Notes: generated from the letters alone by a model not told the origin. A stretch of DNA of 64,000 bases from Mantis religiosa (GCA_030765055.1 CM060947.1:58252149-58316148), one strand, 5' to 3'. Counted from the first letter of the stretch, positions 32,480 to 44,227 are shown. A program made the numbers and translations.

Positions 32480-33676
32480 ACTAACCGAAGTGCCTGCCAA
32501 ATGCAAACTAACCTATCAATCAGTATCAAATGTGTTTTCACTAAGTGCAGTGAATGACATTACATGTTTGCATAAGTAAACAGTAACTTTCCTAAGAAAC
32601 ACCATTTATTGTGAATTTCAGATACTTATTGAGGATCCCTTGCATTTATTGCCGAACTTTTTTTTCTCATTCGCTGTATATAAAGCGAATTTTATAATAC
32701 AAACATTTTCCGAGCTTTTATTTTCCAAATGCACTTCTCGTAAACCACTGTTTCCAGTATCCCTACCTGTTTGTTTTAGTAATGGAATAATTCCGAGGTC
32801 ATGAATTCTTTGTAAAAATGGCTTCTAGGATTGGGAATCTGGTGATGATTATATATAGGAAACAGAATGTAAATCCGTGTTTTTAGCTGTAATTACAGAA
32901 AAAGGCTATAAAACCTAGTCTAACCTGAGTTAAATCTAGAAAGAACGGAACTCCAACCTGCTGACCACCACTCGGGTCCTACTAATTTTTGCAAACACGT
33001 GCGAATGAAAACACGAATGAACCTTCTTGTGCAAGTTTTCCACTAATATAAATGTAGACATTTTACTATTGATTAAATTTTCTAATCATACTAACCACTG
33101 ATTAGAACTATTGTGATTGTGAAATATTACAACAAATTAATTTTATATTCCATGTCAGATATACTTTTTTCTCTCCTTTGCGACTTTGTCTTTCGCCGCT
33201 TTCTTTTACTGTTGAATTTATCTCATATTTTACAGCGTCAGTGGATTTGACATTTCATTCTCCGAGTCCAGATTTCACCGCATTTACTTCTCTTCTAATT
33301 CTCCCAAACATGCTCTTCATGTCACTTAATAATAATTTTTAGCTACTTCCTCCACCGCAGCTAATTTTTAACTAGTTTCTCACCTCAGTGTGACACCAGT
33401 GACTTTCACCATTTTAAAATTAATTTCACAAAGTTCTCACTGTTAGTTCATACAAGTGATCTAATAAATTTTCACTATAACTTTGCCTTTCGTCGTGAAG
33501 TAATTAAATATGCGCGAAGTGGCTGCTTCTTCCCCTTGCAGGAGAGTGGAATACAAGACTTCTCCAATTCCTTGCTCTGCAACACTCACTCCTAGGTAGC
33601 AAATGACATCACAACCACACTGGTAGAACGCACTTGGTATCGTGTCAGAAACGCACTCACTATCTAACTCACACAT
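32480..33676. other. Unassigned 1.2 kb
   Basis: AT-rich, no feature. The minus frame 33461-33676 ends at the edge of the foldback element and has no motif. Confidence 0.5.
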
Positions 33677-33925
33677 GTATCATTATAGTACAATTATTTT
33701 GAGGTGGCAGCTGACTAAAGAAGCACACTAAAGAATTAAGTCTATTACCACATCTGGAAGGAGAGTCAGAATTATTTCTACATGTAGAGCCATTGATGGT
33801 GCATGCATCAACTGCCACACATGTAGAAATCATCGTCACTCTCCTTTCAGGTGTGGTAATAGACTATTTCATTTAGTGTGCATCTTTACTCAGCTGCCAC
33901 CTTAAGATAATCCGACTATAATCAT
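33677..33925. mobile_element. Foldback MITE with arms of about 115 bp
   Basis: Left arm TTTTGAGGTGGCAGCTGACT, AAGCACACTAAAGAATTAAG, TCTATTACCACATCTGG and onward pairs with the right arm read in reverse complement (CTTAAGGTGGCAGCTGAGTA, GCACACTAAATGAAATAGTC, TATTACCACACCTG). Only a short loop of roughly 30-40 bp separates them. The whole unit could form one long hairpin. Confidence 0.8.
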
Positions 33926-33929
33926 CCAT

Positions 33930-36025
33930 AGAATTCCAGAGCTTTCTGAAAGCGAAGGAAAAGAAAACTTCCAGAACATTCTGCTTATTTCTCGACAGCA
34001 ACTCTTCAGGGCGAGCTGTTACCACCTGGCAGTGGACTGGTCGGTCTCGGCACTTTTCACCGATAACCGAGGTCCACAAGTGCGTCACAGTGTATAGGCC
34101 TATTACTGTTGACAAAAAGTTGTGGTACCATTTATTATAATCCTTTGAAACGAATATGGTATACCTCTTGCTGTTCTACTCCATGCACGTAAGTGTGTAG
34201 ATGTGTTGATGAGATGGTCCGGCCCGTAGCGAACCACGTCGAGCTCTCCCTTGTGCTCAGCGCCTCACAATTAAGGATCTGTGGCGTGAGGAGGTTAAGG
34301 AAAGGGAGATTGTAACCGGTTCGAGGTGACATGTAGCTCCCGCATGAGAACTCTCATCTGTACTTCAGGAGTGGGTGCGTCCTGACTGGTTGTGGGTTAA
34401 TGATGACACCTCGGATCTGGTAGACAGAAGTTTATTGTAGTCCTTAGGCTCCTTTGCTCGCCACCGTAAAGTCGTCATCGGTGTGGTTGCTGTGTTTAGC
34501 GTCATGGTCAATGTCGTGATGTGAAGCGCGGGGCAGTGGCACTGAGTAGTCGAATTGGATATACTTATCGCCTTCCATATACATTACTCGTTGTGCTAAC
34601 TCTCACTGGAGAGGTTGTTAGATATTGCACTTTGTCTCTGTGCATGGTGCGGAAGTGCACTTGTTAGGTGACGCCTAATACGCGTCCGTCTCACGTAGAA
34701 CTCAGGACCGAAGTGTTCTTAGTAGCAAAACCTACTTTCCGCCATCACTTTGAATTACCCCTACTCTAGGTATTCCTCGGAGTTTGCAAAATCACATGAA
34801 CAAATATCAAATTTCTTTTGGCCGGTAACTATCCCCACTTGAGATCAGTGTTCAGAATTTCCAGTTTCGGACCTGATATCAGAGACACTTTCTATAACGG
34901 TCCGCATGCAAAAATGTATGCGGAAGCATGCGTTCTGCGCGTCGGTCAAAATCTTATACCCTGTTGTCAGAAGCACGCATGAGATTTTAACAATGGGTTG
35001 GTTTCCGATTGGGAGGCGCCAAATTTGCCTTGAGGGCAAAATAGACAATAGAGTAGGGTTGTTTGTTTACAGGGATTGCAAAGGGAGTTTACTGACCTTC
35101 GCAGAGTGGCCTTGTCACTGTGGCGGTCTCTGGAGTATATGCTACCATTATGGCATATATCTATTCTGGTATACGTTATTTATTTATATTTATTCCTTTG
35201 TTTGTGTTAATGTCTTTCTGGTATCAAGCTATATGTCGTCTCAGTATTCCTAGGTGACACGGACTGCGTCATGACGCACCTTATTTTTCATGCCATAATT
35301 TGGAGCTACAGAGGTTGCAGAAAGCCTTCCATTAGTCTTTGCTACGAATATACTCTTTATGGAGTTGAATGTTTCCTGATTGTTTAATTCGTTAGCTTTT
35401 CTTGGAGCAAACACATACTATTGATTTAGTGTCTCTTAAAGTTTATTTAATTATACGGTAATATAACGAATATAAATATATTGAATTATACATTGTAATT
35501 TTCAGTATGTATTTCTTATTGATCTATATTTTATCATTTTAAGTATTTTGTTGTTTGCTTCTTTGTTACTGCGATTGAAGTTCTCGGGGTAATCTCTACA
35601 TGTATACACAGTAACGTATTTATTAAACAACAACAACATGCTCGACATAGCAGTTCCCAAATAAGCTACAGTAACAATTTATTTTCATGCAGGAGAGATA
35701 CATGGTATGTTTTGTTTTCCCAGAGCAGGCAAATAAATTGGCATTTACTGCGAGATGACATAAAATACATTATACAATGAGTTGATAATCTGCGTAATTA
35801 GAACCAGAATCACTATCGCTAGCTCGTAATTTTCATATGAACGTCTTGGTGACATACGAGGGCTGCTCAACAATGACTGTTGCTTCCCCCGTCCCCCCTC
35901 AAATGACCTTAAAGACAACCTTAGAAAATGAAGTACTGAAAAGAATAAAAGATAAGCTGAACTAGGGGAAGACAGATAGTGGCGGTATGACGTCAGCTCC
36001 GCCAAATATGCCCCCGAACGAAAGG
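33930..36025. other. Unassigned 2.1 kb
   Basis: Frames at 34135-34332 (minus), 34906-35253 (plus, MQKCMRKHAFCASVKILYPV) and a 46-codon minus frame near 34440-34580 have no recognised domain. A lone mariner-type end CGAGGGCTGCTCAACAATGA sits at 35857 after TA. Confidence 0.4.
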
Positions 36026-36824
36026 CAGTTTAGCGTGTGACGTCACCGCGCTGATTTCTGCTGCCCAAGAGGAAGGAAATAGCTTCATGTGTTGGAGTTT
36101 GGACAGCGTAGAAAAGACAGAAAACGTATCGGGCATTAATAGTATGTACAATTTACATCTTGGTTGTTGTAATATTAATACTGACTGCTTTAATTGCACA
36201 ATTGGTCGTAGTTTATAAACAATTTTGGCTCTGTGCTATCATAAAATATATGAAACTTCAACTAGTAGTTTATATGAAGGTCAGGCTAGTTATAAAGCAA
36301 GTAAAATAAAATATAACATAATTTTTCTGCAAATTAGAGGAGACGCATTCAGAACAGAATTACGTGGACATTTTCCGACACTTTCTGTTTCATTTTTCTT
36401 TAGTTTATCAATGTCAGGACGTAATGTCTGGAAAATTTGTAATTGAAGGCTGCATGTTAAATTGTGATCCGAAAAGTTACTTCGAGGTTTGGACTTAGCT
36501 AATTTCATAACAGACAAAAAGGTGTTCGCACACATATGTCGAGCCAAACATACACAATATTCGTACGGCAAGTGAATACAACCTCGGAAATCTGGTTTGG
36601 GGGACATTCTTGTAAAAATCAGCCAAGTGTTTCTTGTGTGTATATTTGTCCTTCAATAAATCGTCACATTGTAAACTTAACAGTTCCATTTGGTACGTAG
36701 CAGCTACATTGTTGTCATCGAGTGCGCTACACCTGACGAAACCCTCAGATTCGGTACTCATAGCGCCATTTATATAGGCAACCTGGTACTACATTGCTCT
36801 TGCCTGACGTCACACGCACAGCAG
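36026..36824 (-). mobile_element. hAT-type element, approximate limits
   Basis: Encloses the hAT C-terminal relic. GCGTGTGACGTCA at 36033-36045 and its reverse complement TGACGTCACACGC at 36805-36817 are a matching inverted pair and may be the inner part of the terminal repeats. The outer bases do not agree well and no 8-bp duplication is seen, so the borders are tentative. Confidence 0.4.
36380..36761 (-). pseudogene. hAT transposase C-terminus (dimerisation domain)
   Basis: Minus strand: QMELLSLQCDDLLKDKYTH, FYKNVPQTRFPRLYSLAVRI, LCMFGSTYVCEHLF, then after a one-base insertion SVMKLAKSKPRSNFSDHNLT and FQTLRPDIDKL. FP-x-L-x-x-x-A-x-x-I-x-x-x-FGSTY-x-CE-x-LFS-x-MK-x-x-KSK-x-RS is the signature of the hAT family related to GTF2IRD2/FAM200/ZBED. 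The DDE core upstream is absent. The insertion in CTTTTTGTCTG breaks the frame. Confidence 0.8.
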
Positions 36825-36829
36825 GCCTC

Positions 36830-37376
36830 GCTCCCGGCTAAAATACGTCACAACTCTCGAAGCTGTCTTCTCTGATCTGAAGTAAGCAGAATACTACTTG
36901 TAAAAAGGACGCTAATTAATGTGTATACAGAATTGTTAGTTTTAAAAACAGATTGTGTACTGCGGCAAAGTTCTTTGAAAATATTGGGAGTTGATGGTCG
37001 ATTGGTCGAGTGATGTTAATAATCTCATTAGAACTTGTATCCGCCTATTTTACTCTTTCAAATATGTGGTGGTCGTTTTTCGATTTATGTTGCCAGCATT
37101 ATAATAATCGGTATCAGACAAATCCCTTTACTGTACTTGCGCTCTTCCGTTTTTACATGACCTTCTGATTGGTGGAATAATTGCAGGTTTAGTACGTTTT
37201 CTTTAATGAAGAGCTGCAGCTCTGCTAGGCTCATTTAAGTGCAGCTACCTCTTGTGTAGCTATTATATGTGGGTATAATCGAAGATAAATGTATGTAAAA
37301 ATCTAGAACTGGAGTTACTTTACCCAAAGGAATGTTTTAAATAACATGATACATTTACATTTAAAGTAATTAAATT
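36830..37376. other. Unassigned stretch
   Basis: No feature seen between the hAT relic and the next transposon. Confidence 0.5.
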
Positions 37377-38340
37377 CACTGGGCAACAATGAAAATGTTA
37401 CGGCATTAAAAATAGTAAATTTACATGTATTTCCATCTGCTGAATTAAAAATTCACCATAAAAATATTAGATTAGCTCTTGTTTTGAAGATAAAGTGACA
37501 TTTCATATTTTAGAGTGAAGATTTTAAATTTGGGGGATTTTTTTAGGAGTTGGCACACCTGTCAAATAATGAAACACAATCAGAGAGAAATTTTGAAAAT
37601 CAAGTGATGCAAAAGTTAAGCAAGGCATTTTTGTCGGACCACAAATAACAGAACTTGTAAAGGATCCTGCATTTGACTAAATTTTGGAGGGGAAAGAAAA
37701 GGAAGCTTGGGAAGCTTTCAAGGGTGTTGTTCATGGAATTTTAGGCAACAAAAGAGATGACAACTACAAGCATTTGGTGACAGTGCTCCTGCAAAAATAC
37801 CGTAACCTTGGATGCAACATGTCACTTAAGATCCATTTTCTCCACTCCCATCTAGACTTTTCCCCTCCTAGTTGTGAAGTTGGGGAGTGATTCCATCAGG
37901 ACATTTCTGTTATTGAACAAAGATATCAGGGCCGTTGGAATTAAGTAATGCTTGTGGATTACTGTTAGTCTTTGTATAGGGATTCTTCGGAACTCAATCA
38001 CAAGAGGCAAGCTAAAAGACGACGAAGTCAATAGGCCACCACATGATTCTCCTCAGACACGACTGTCTGCGAAGTATTTTCCCAGAAATTTAGAACTCTT
38101 AGCATGTAATTACCAGTTAAAAAATCGAATGCACTTTCATTGTTGTTAGCATGTATGTAATTAAAATGTATCATTTTCTCTCAATCCGTCAATATGTAAT
38201 ACTTCCACCTTGTGTATGTCATAGAAACTAGAGCTAATAAATGTTTTTTGTTTTATATTTGTTTTTCTCAACCCAAAATTAGTAGGAATTGCGTCATGAA
38301 GTGCTCGAAACATTCAAAAATTAATTTTTGTTGCCCAGTG
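37377..38340 (+). mobile_element. CACTGGG-end DNA transposon, copy 2
   Basis: Perfect terminal inverted repeat CACTGGGCAACAA at the left and TTGTTGCCCAGTG at the right, 964 bp. Homologous over its length to copies 1 and 3 in opposite orientation. TT flanks both sides, a possible 2-bp duplication. It holds only the last part of the element's gene, so it is non-autonomous. Confidence 0.85.
37605..38036 (+). pseudogene. Conserved protein tail, CACTGGG copy 2
   Basis: Reads DAKVKQGIFVGPQITELVKD, PAFD, a stop, ILEGKEKEAWEAFKGVVHGI, LGNKRDDNYKHLVTVLLQKY, RNLGCNMSLKIHFLHSHLDF, SPPSCE, then after a stop FHQDISVIEQRYQGRW and SLYRDSSELNHKRQAKRRRS. Best of the three copies for the EKEAWEAFK region. No catalytic motif is seen, so the function is unknown; it is probably the C-terminus of the transposon's main protein. 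Confidence 0.7.
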
Positions 38341-39092
38341 TTGTTAATAAAGCTGTGTTATCTACAACAGTACTGTCTCTCGAATTCATATTACCTCTTT
38401 GGACGAAAAAAAAAAAGAACAACACAAGGATACGACCCTTATTGCGAATTGATGTATTTCAAGCTTATGTGGTGATTTTAGCCATAATCGTCATGAAAGT
38501 AATTGTGCTGATCCAAAGGGGATTGCAGCAGATCACACGATGTCATTTGCAACTGTCATTGACGAAGACTTTATCCTGATTCATGGCGACGGTCCATGTG
38601 AGAGAACCTGGATATTGTTGGGATTAGAGATGCAGTGTAAGCTGTCTCTGCCTGAACCTAAGCCTGTAGCTTTCCTAACACGCTGCTCAGTGAAGGCCAG
38701 GGACGCGAAGCCTCACAGGGGCTAGCCTGCTTTTATTTTGCTCGCTGAAACTTGGTTCAAGACTACAGAATATTTATTGGAAGATTGGAATCATTTCCTG
38801 TAACATCAGACTTCAAATAAAGCTGTACTTAAAAATCGACATTAGTTATGATAATCATCCTGAACTAAAGACGCCGTATACTGGAAGATCCAGGAAACAC
38901 TGACGCCGGCCGTGTATCTTCACGTTTTTCTCATGTGATAGATAATGCATATAGATGTGCGTAGCTCAAAGATTTCATTTGTAGCTCTCATACTGATAGT
39001 TCAATCCCGGTTGTAGGGTTCCAATTTTAGATAACCTAAGCCTAGATCCTTATCTCTGTCTAATGACTACTTGGGTAGCAGTGTTCGTTAAG
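38341..39092. other. Unassigned stretch with a weak tRNA-like patch
   Basis: Frame 38540-38725 has no motif. At 38955-39015, GTGCGTAGCTCAAAGATTTC and a B-box-like GATAGTTCAATCCCGG suggest an old SINE head. Not firm. Confidence 0.35.
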
Positions 39093-39096
39093 ATAT

Positions 39097-40235
39097 TGTC
39101 ACCCGATCGTCGGAGTAGCGACAAGCCAGTAGGGGGGGGGTGAAGGAGACATATCGCCCAAGTCACGTCCGCGGAGCAATGAGCGCTTGTCACTTGCCGA
39201 GAGAAAGAGAGCAACAGAGGGTGAAAGAGACAGAGACAGTTCCATGGTGTTCTCGCTACATCACGAAAGATCGTGTGGCTTCGGCAACTTTCGAGAAACA
39301 GCAGCTCGTGTATAAATGCGACTGTGGGAGCTCTTGCAGTCAGTCAGTTAATTCCGGCAATGCTATATACCTGCGAGATCTGGGGCATGGCCACGGACAA
39401 CTGGCTAGCATAGCTTCAACGTGCACAAAATAGAGGATTACGATCTATATATTCTGTGGGACGTTATTTTCCTACCAGGTTGCTTCACGAGGTGGATAAT
39501 CAAAATTATACGCCAATTTACCAACACATAGAAGCGCCCTTTTTAGATCACTGGGAGATTATGACCTAACTAGACGTCGTTCTAGGCTACATCGGGCACC
39601 TCGCATGGCTTGCGGGCACCCAAGATAATCTAGGAACTAATCCTAACAGGAGCTAAAGCTGAGCTCCACATAATTCTCTTAAGCAGTTTGGCATCAACAT
39701 TTTTCCCAACAAATAACAAACTCAAAATAAAAACACCAGGGTGCATAGTACTGCATCCTGCCCTTCAACACGAAGGTACTATTTGTAACCTAAAAATTAA
39801 CCCAAACCTCTAAACCTACAACACATGCTACAAAATCCCATCTGTTACCTTATCTGCGATAAAACCCTTAACGGGTGGGCACGCAGCAAAAACCTTCTGG
39901 CTGTATACAGCCAGCCAGCACCACGTGGCATGGCATGCAGTCAGTGGCCAGTCGGCAGGGAGCTGCTAGGATGAACAGAGTCGCTAGTGAGCTGTTTATT
40001 GGTATGTGGACATTTGAACTGTGCTGAGTTGAGAGTCGAGAACTGATAATCGTGTAGTGATTTGAAAGTGAATTCTTTTGTTTACGGATGTGTGGCAGAC
40101 GACCTTAAAGGCATCGTTTGTGTATGTTACGTCATCATGTTACTCAGGGCTGTACAAAATTGTCTTTCTTCGGAAATAAAGAGCATTTTGAGTTTCTGCA
40201 AACATGACTTAATTTTACGAACCCACAAAGTCACA
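39097..40235 (+). mobile_element. Solo LTR 3, apparently interrupted
   Basis: Starts TGTCACCCGATCGTCGGAGT and ends ACGAACCCACAAAGTCACA, with ATAT at 39093-39096 and 40236-40239. GTATAAATGCG (TATA) at about 39310 and GGAAATAAAGAGCATTTTGA near the 3' end match the LTR plan. At 1,139 bp it is twice the usual length because of about 590 bp in the middle that includes a LINE fragment. Confidence 0.75.
39345..39935 (+). mobile_element. LINE-containing insertion within LTR 3
   Basis: Bracketed by TGCAGTCAGT at 39335-39344 and 39936-39945, a plausible 10-bp target duplication. At 39350-39630 the frame reads AMLYTCEIWGMATDNWLA, a stop, LQRAQNRGLRSIYSVGRYFP, TRLLHEVDNQNYTPIYQHIE and LFRSLGDYDLTRRRSRLHRA, the C-terminal pattern of jockey-type LINEs. 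No poly-A tail is seen, so it is not a standard retrocopy. Confidence 0.5.
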
Positions 40236-40239
40236 ATAT

Positions 40240-40602
40240 GGACTGCTGTGAACGGGAGGCACGAGAATCAAATCTTGACCCTTCCTGTCTGAGGTTAACT
40301 CAGGATTCCCAAATGTTCATAGTTTACAAGTATCGCGGTGTAACTTTTACGTCTGGAGCGTTTCCTTTCCTACTTTTCTTTCCCAAGTTATAATCTTATT
40401 GTATGTATCATCACTGAGCACATCTTTAGTGTCGTACATAACAGGTTTGGGAGTTAAGATACTCAAAAAGGTGCATTTTAAACATTTCAAAGGATCAATA
40501 TGGTTTAAAGTCTGTTAAGAACTATATATCCTCTCCTTCCATAGACACTTATTGTCATCCTACCATTAGAGATAATGAATACCGTCCACAATATGGACTT
40601 AA
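40240..40602. other. Unassigned stretch
   Basis: No gene or repeat recognised between LTR 3 and the next SINE. Confidence 0.5.
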
Positions 40603-40885
40603 GCCTGGGATTTAAGTACTTATAACTTAGTAAGTCGCCACAAACGGTGTGTATCTCATTGTATATGAGAGCCTCTAGCGGTTTACTGGAAACAATACGA
40701 GTGAGTTTGAGAATTTAATGCCATGCCGGCATGCTGGCCAACGTAGCTCAATGGTTCAGAGCAATCGGACGAGACAGGGAAATCCGTGTTTCAAATCCCG
40801 GCTATGCCATTGAATTCTTCAGTCTATTAGTCTACAGATGCTAGTGTGGAAGAAAGATTAATTTCCACGTTATATACTAATATCA
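40603..40885 (+). mobile_element. SINE family C, copy 1 (tRNA-like part in the middle)
   Basis: Begins AAGCCTGGGATTTAAGTACT. The tRNA-like part is at 40740-40810: A box TAGCTCAATGGTT, B box TGTTTCAAATCCCGG. It continues ATTGAATTCTTCAGTC and ends TTAATTTCCACG. The same order is in 61821-62122 on the minus strand. About 135 bp lie before the tRNA-like part, unlike a standard SINE with its tRNA head at the 5' end. Confidence 0.75.
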
Positions 40886-41037
40886 AAACGAGCAACAGGT
40901 AACTGCTTAAAGGACGTAAACCTCACAGTAAAGCACCATCAAGCTATCATAGTTTCTTTATGCTGCCACATTTGTAGATAACTCGTGTGTTTCTGAAAGA
41001 GCTGTCAACTAGCGAGTCCATACGCAGCGAATTTGAT

Positions 41038-41040
<3 letters not shown>

Positions 41041-41125
<85 letters not shown>
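41041..41125. repeat. (GA)42 microsatellite
   Basis: A perfect GA run. The Glu-Arg and Ser-Leu frames over it are not genes. Confidence 0.97.
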
Positions 41126-41126
<1 letters not shown>

Positions 41127-41517
41127 AGAAAAATCACGTGATGAGATGGCTCTCTTTCTTATGTCTGGCGATAACACCGACTTCAAAATTTTGTCTTGCA
41201 AGCTTCCAAGTGCACGTTTAATTAACTCTTTTAATGTTGTGTTAACGCAATTAATTGTGATTGGTTGAATACATATAATCCAGCCTTTAAGTTTATGCTA
41301 CACGCACCAATAATTTTCATTACGATTGGAATCTATAAATACCGCCATGTCGAGTGTCTTTTCATGAGGTTTATGGAGTAATTTATCAATGCAAAGCTGC
41401 ACAATAATTTATGTATTGCATGAAATCGTATAAAATTACAAACGAATCCATGCCTGTTGACATTCTTTCACGAACAGAGAAAATTTAAAAAAGTTACGAC
41501 AATGGAATACTCCAACC
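41126..41517. other. Unassigned stretch
   Basis: No feature seen; AT-rich. Confidence 0.5.
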
Positions 41518-42715
41518 GATTCCTAAACTCTGTTTCATATAACCTTGCCCCGCTGACCTGTATCACTCCGCGTGCAACTACCTCCCCCCTTACCCTAATT
41601 GGCTAATGCTTTCGCGCCATAGTCATAGGCAGTGCCTTCCCGTGACATTTAAAACTGCAGTAAACTTCATAATAATTGCCAGGAAGATAGATAAAATCAT
41701 ACAAATAAGAATATGAAGGCATGCAAAAATAATGCAGTTTATAATGAAACTGAGCAAGTTGAAACTGAATGAATTAACAATGAAACTGAAACAAGTTTAT
41801 AATGAGAGGCCTTCAGCCTTTTCCACTGAGATTTTTTTAAACCAGTACTCATACCTTACAAAAATGCTTGACTTCCAGTCTTAGAAGTCATCTCACGCCA
41901 TACTTGTCGTGTGTCCTTCATTCACCCAAGTCTCGTCAAGGTGGTATATTTTGCGATTTGTATCCCGTTACAGTCTGATTGTCCTTAAATAATGTCTTCG
42001 CCACAAAGCAATATTGCCCCTGGAGCGGTAAGTTTTCCTGTTGACTCAGTTTCATATCGCGATGTTCCTACGGCCCTAACACTCACAGCTGTAAGTTCAG
42101 AGCACAGCTGTTCGACTTCTTTCACTGACAAAGACGGATTCTTCTCTGTGAGTGCATTAAACACATGCACCAAAATTCTTTTTTCGCCTGTTTGTAAAGG
42201 TTTTCCCTTGCGATGCTTCAGCGAAAAACTGGCGGTAGACACTGCCATTATACATATAATAAGTACACGCGCAATAAACGATCAGTAAAGTAATTTAGCT
42301 CTTGCACTCGGCACAACACACCTTCAAATGGCGATATATGACTAATCCAGTTCAAAACAAGGTCAGTGATAAAAGTTATATAAACAAATATGTCACCACT
42401 ACCGCTAAATCACGTGCTATCGTGTCATGTGAAAGACGGGCTTGAGAGCAAAGGAACCTCCTCTTAACTTCGTTTAAGAATTAACAGGCATTTCAGATAA
42501 ATCAACTCTGTTGCGTAATATATTTAGTTAAAACAGTTACGAAAATATAAATTTGACAATTCTCTTCCAACATATAAAGATATGTCATGTTAAATAGAGA
42601 ACTAATCTTTACCGTACAACAGTCTATACTGCAATAGCAGCCAATGAGAGGTGATAAGGTCACGTGACCGTTTAGAGATACGGGGCAAGCTTATGTGAAA
42701 CAAGGATTAGGAATA
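41518..42715 (-). mobile_element. DNA transposon with 30-bp inverted ends (DDE, insect family)
   Basis: Left end TTCCTAAACTCTGTTTCATA, then TAACCTTGCCCCG. Right end, in reverse complement, TTCCTAATCCTTGTTTCACA, then TAAGCTTGCCCCG. TA follows the right end; the left flank is GA. 1.2 kb with a transposase relic on the minus strand. Same family as the fragment at 13230-13640. Confidence 0.8.
41880..42248 (-). pseudogene. DDE transposase N-terminal part
   Basis: The frame begins MAVSTASFSLKHRKGKPLQT, then GEKRILVHVFNALTEKNPSL and SVKEVEQLCSELTAVSVRAV, a helix-turn-helix region. Beyond a gap, at about 41915-41950, YHLDETWVNEGHTTS holds the first catalytic Asp (pattern LDETWVN-x-GHT). The rest of the catalytic domain is missing, so the element is an internal-deletion derivative. 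Confidence 0.75.
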
Positions 42716-43282
42716 TACTATAATACAAACTCGACGATTTTGATCACAACATTACATAAAAATCAACACGATTGACAACAGAACGTTTTAACAGGTAATT
42801 TTAGATTACTCGTGATACTATTTTTCAGTACATAAGGATATACCATTGATATTTGACTGGATATATTAAAATGCAAAGAGAAAACGCGTATTCAAGAAGT
42901 TATTACAAAGCAGAACAGTTACAGAATTTAAACTCATTGTATTTCAAAATGTATTCTGGACTTCACAATAGCTCACACAGTGGAAGTGAAAGGCATCATT
43001 ATTATTTTATGTATTTTCATGCAACCTACTCCCCCTGTCTAAGCTTGATTAACTAAGTTACCCTTTGCCCTTATCCCTGCTGAATAAACTTGCTGGTGCA
43101 TTGTTTACGTCCACGAAACTTTAACAATGTATACGCAGTTGTCATAATGGACCATGCAGGTGAGCAGTGTAGCTCCATGTGTTTCACTCCCAACGACGTT
43201 TCCATCACGCCAAATTGTTGTGTGAAAGGTTGTTATAGCAGAAGTTCAGATAATTTGATATGCTTTAAGGTTTACACAATAT
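42716..43282. other. Unassigned stretch
   Basis: No feature. Frames 42853-43056 and 43090-43314 have no motif. Confidence 0.5.
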
Positions 43283-43294
43283 TACGAGGGGCTT

Positions 43295-44209
43295 TCAGCG
43301 CTTCTCATTGTTGAAGTGTTGACCGCCAAGGAAATATTTGAGATGCAAAAACAGATGAAAGTCGCTAGGAGCGAGGTGAGGGCTGTACGAGGGGTGGTCA
43401 AACACGCCCCAGCCAAATTCCTGTAGTATGCTTTTCGTCACATTTGCAGTGTGCGGTCGTGCGTTGTCGTGAAGAAACACAACACCTTTTGACAGCATTC
43501 CGGGGTGCTTATTCTGTATTGCGCGGTGCAATTTCCTAAGTGTCTCGTAATAAGCCACTGCGTTCACTGTTTGACCACACGGTAAGAAATCAAGGAGTAA
43601 GATGCCTTTCCTGTCCCAGAACACTGTACACATCATTTTTCGAGGTGTCAAGATTTGTTTCGGCTTAACCTTTGCTGGGGATGAGGTGTACCTCCATTCC
43701 ATTGGATGACGCTTACTTTCAGGGGTATCGTAAGAAACCCACGTTTTATTTCCTATGACAATCTGTGTCAGAAATTCTTCGCCGCCTTCATCATAACGGC
43801 TCAAAAACTGAACTGCACTACCATCCGTTTTGTTTTGAGTTTCTCAGTAAGAATCTTTGGCACCCAACGTGAGAATAGTTTACGAAATTTCAGTTTTCGG
43901 TAACAATTTCATGAACTAGTGATCTTGAGATTTGGGCAAATTCCATAGCGAGAGCACACTGGATCTTGTCATCCATCGCGTGAACCAGCTCTTCTGTAAC
44001 CAAAGATGGACGCCCACTTCGTTCTTCATCGTGCACTTCACTACGTCGTCCATTGAATTATCCTTCTCACCATTGTATCACTCTTGCATTTTGTCCGTAA
44101 ACATCGCATATTTGCGATAAATTTCAATTGATTTCACTTTCCTAGCATTCAGTAAACGAATCACAGATCTGATTTCACAAGCGACGGGATTTTCAATCAA
44201 CACCGACAT
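43295..44209 (-). pseudogene. mariner transposase, C-terminally truncated
   Basis: Starts MSVLIENPVACEIRSVIRLL (44209). HTH region with YRKYAMFTDKMQEWYNGEK. First catalytic region VIGNKTWVSYDTPESKRHPM, where the Asp is replaced by Asn. Second HDNARPHTANVTK. Third SYSPHLAPSDFHLFLHLKYF, 34 residues on. The frame stops right after FLGGQHFNNEKR, some 50 residues early. Two frame changes lie near 43800-43950. Confidence 0.9.
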
Positions 44210-44227
44210 TGTAAACAAGAACAACAA

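Noticed and set aside
34440..34580. Short minus-strand frame rich in His and Asp (about 46 codons)
   Set aside because: It looks composition-like for an exon, but it is too short and lacks a family or clear splice sites.
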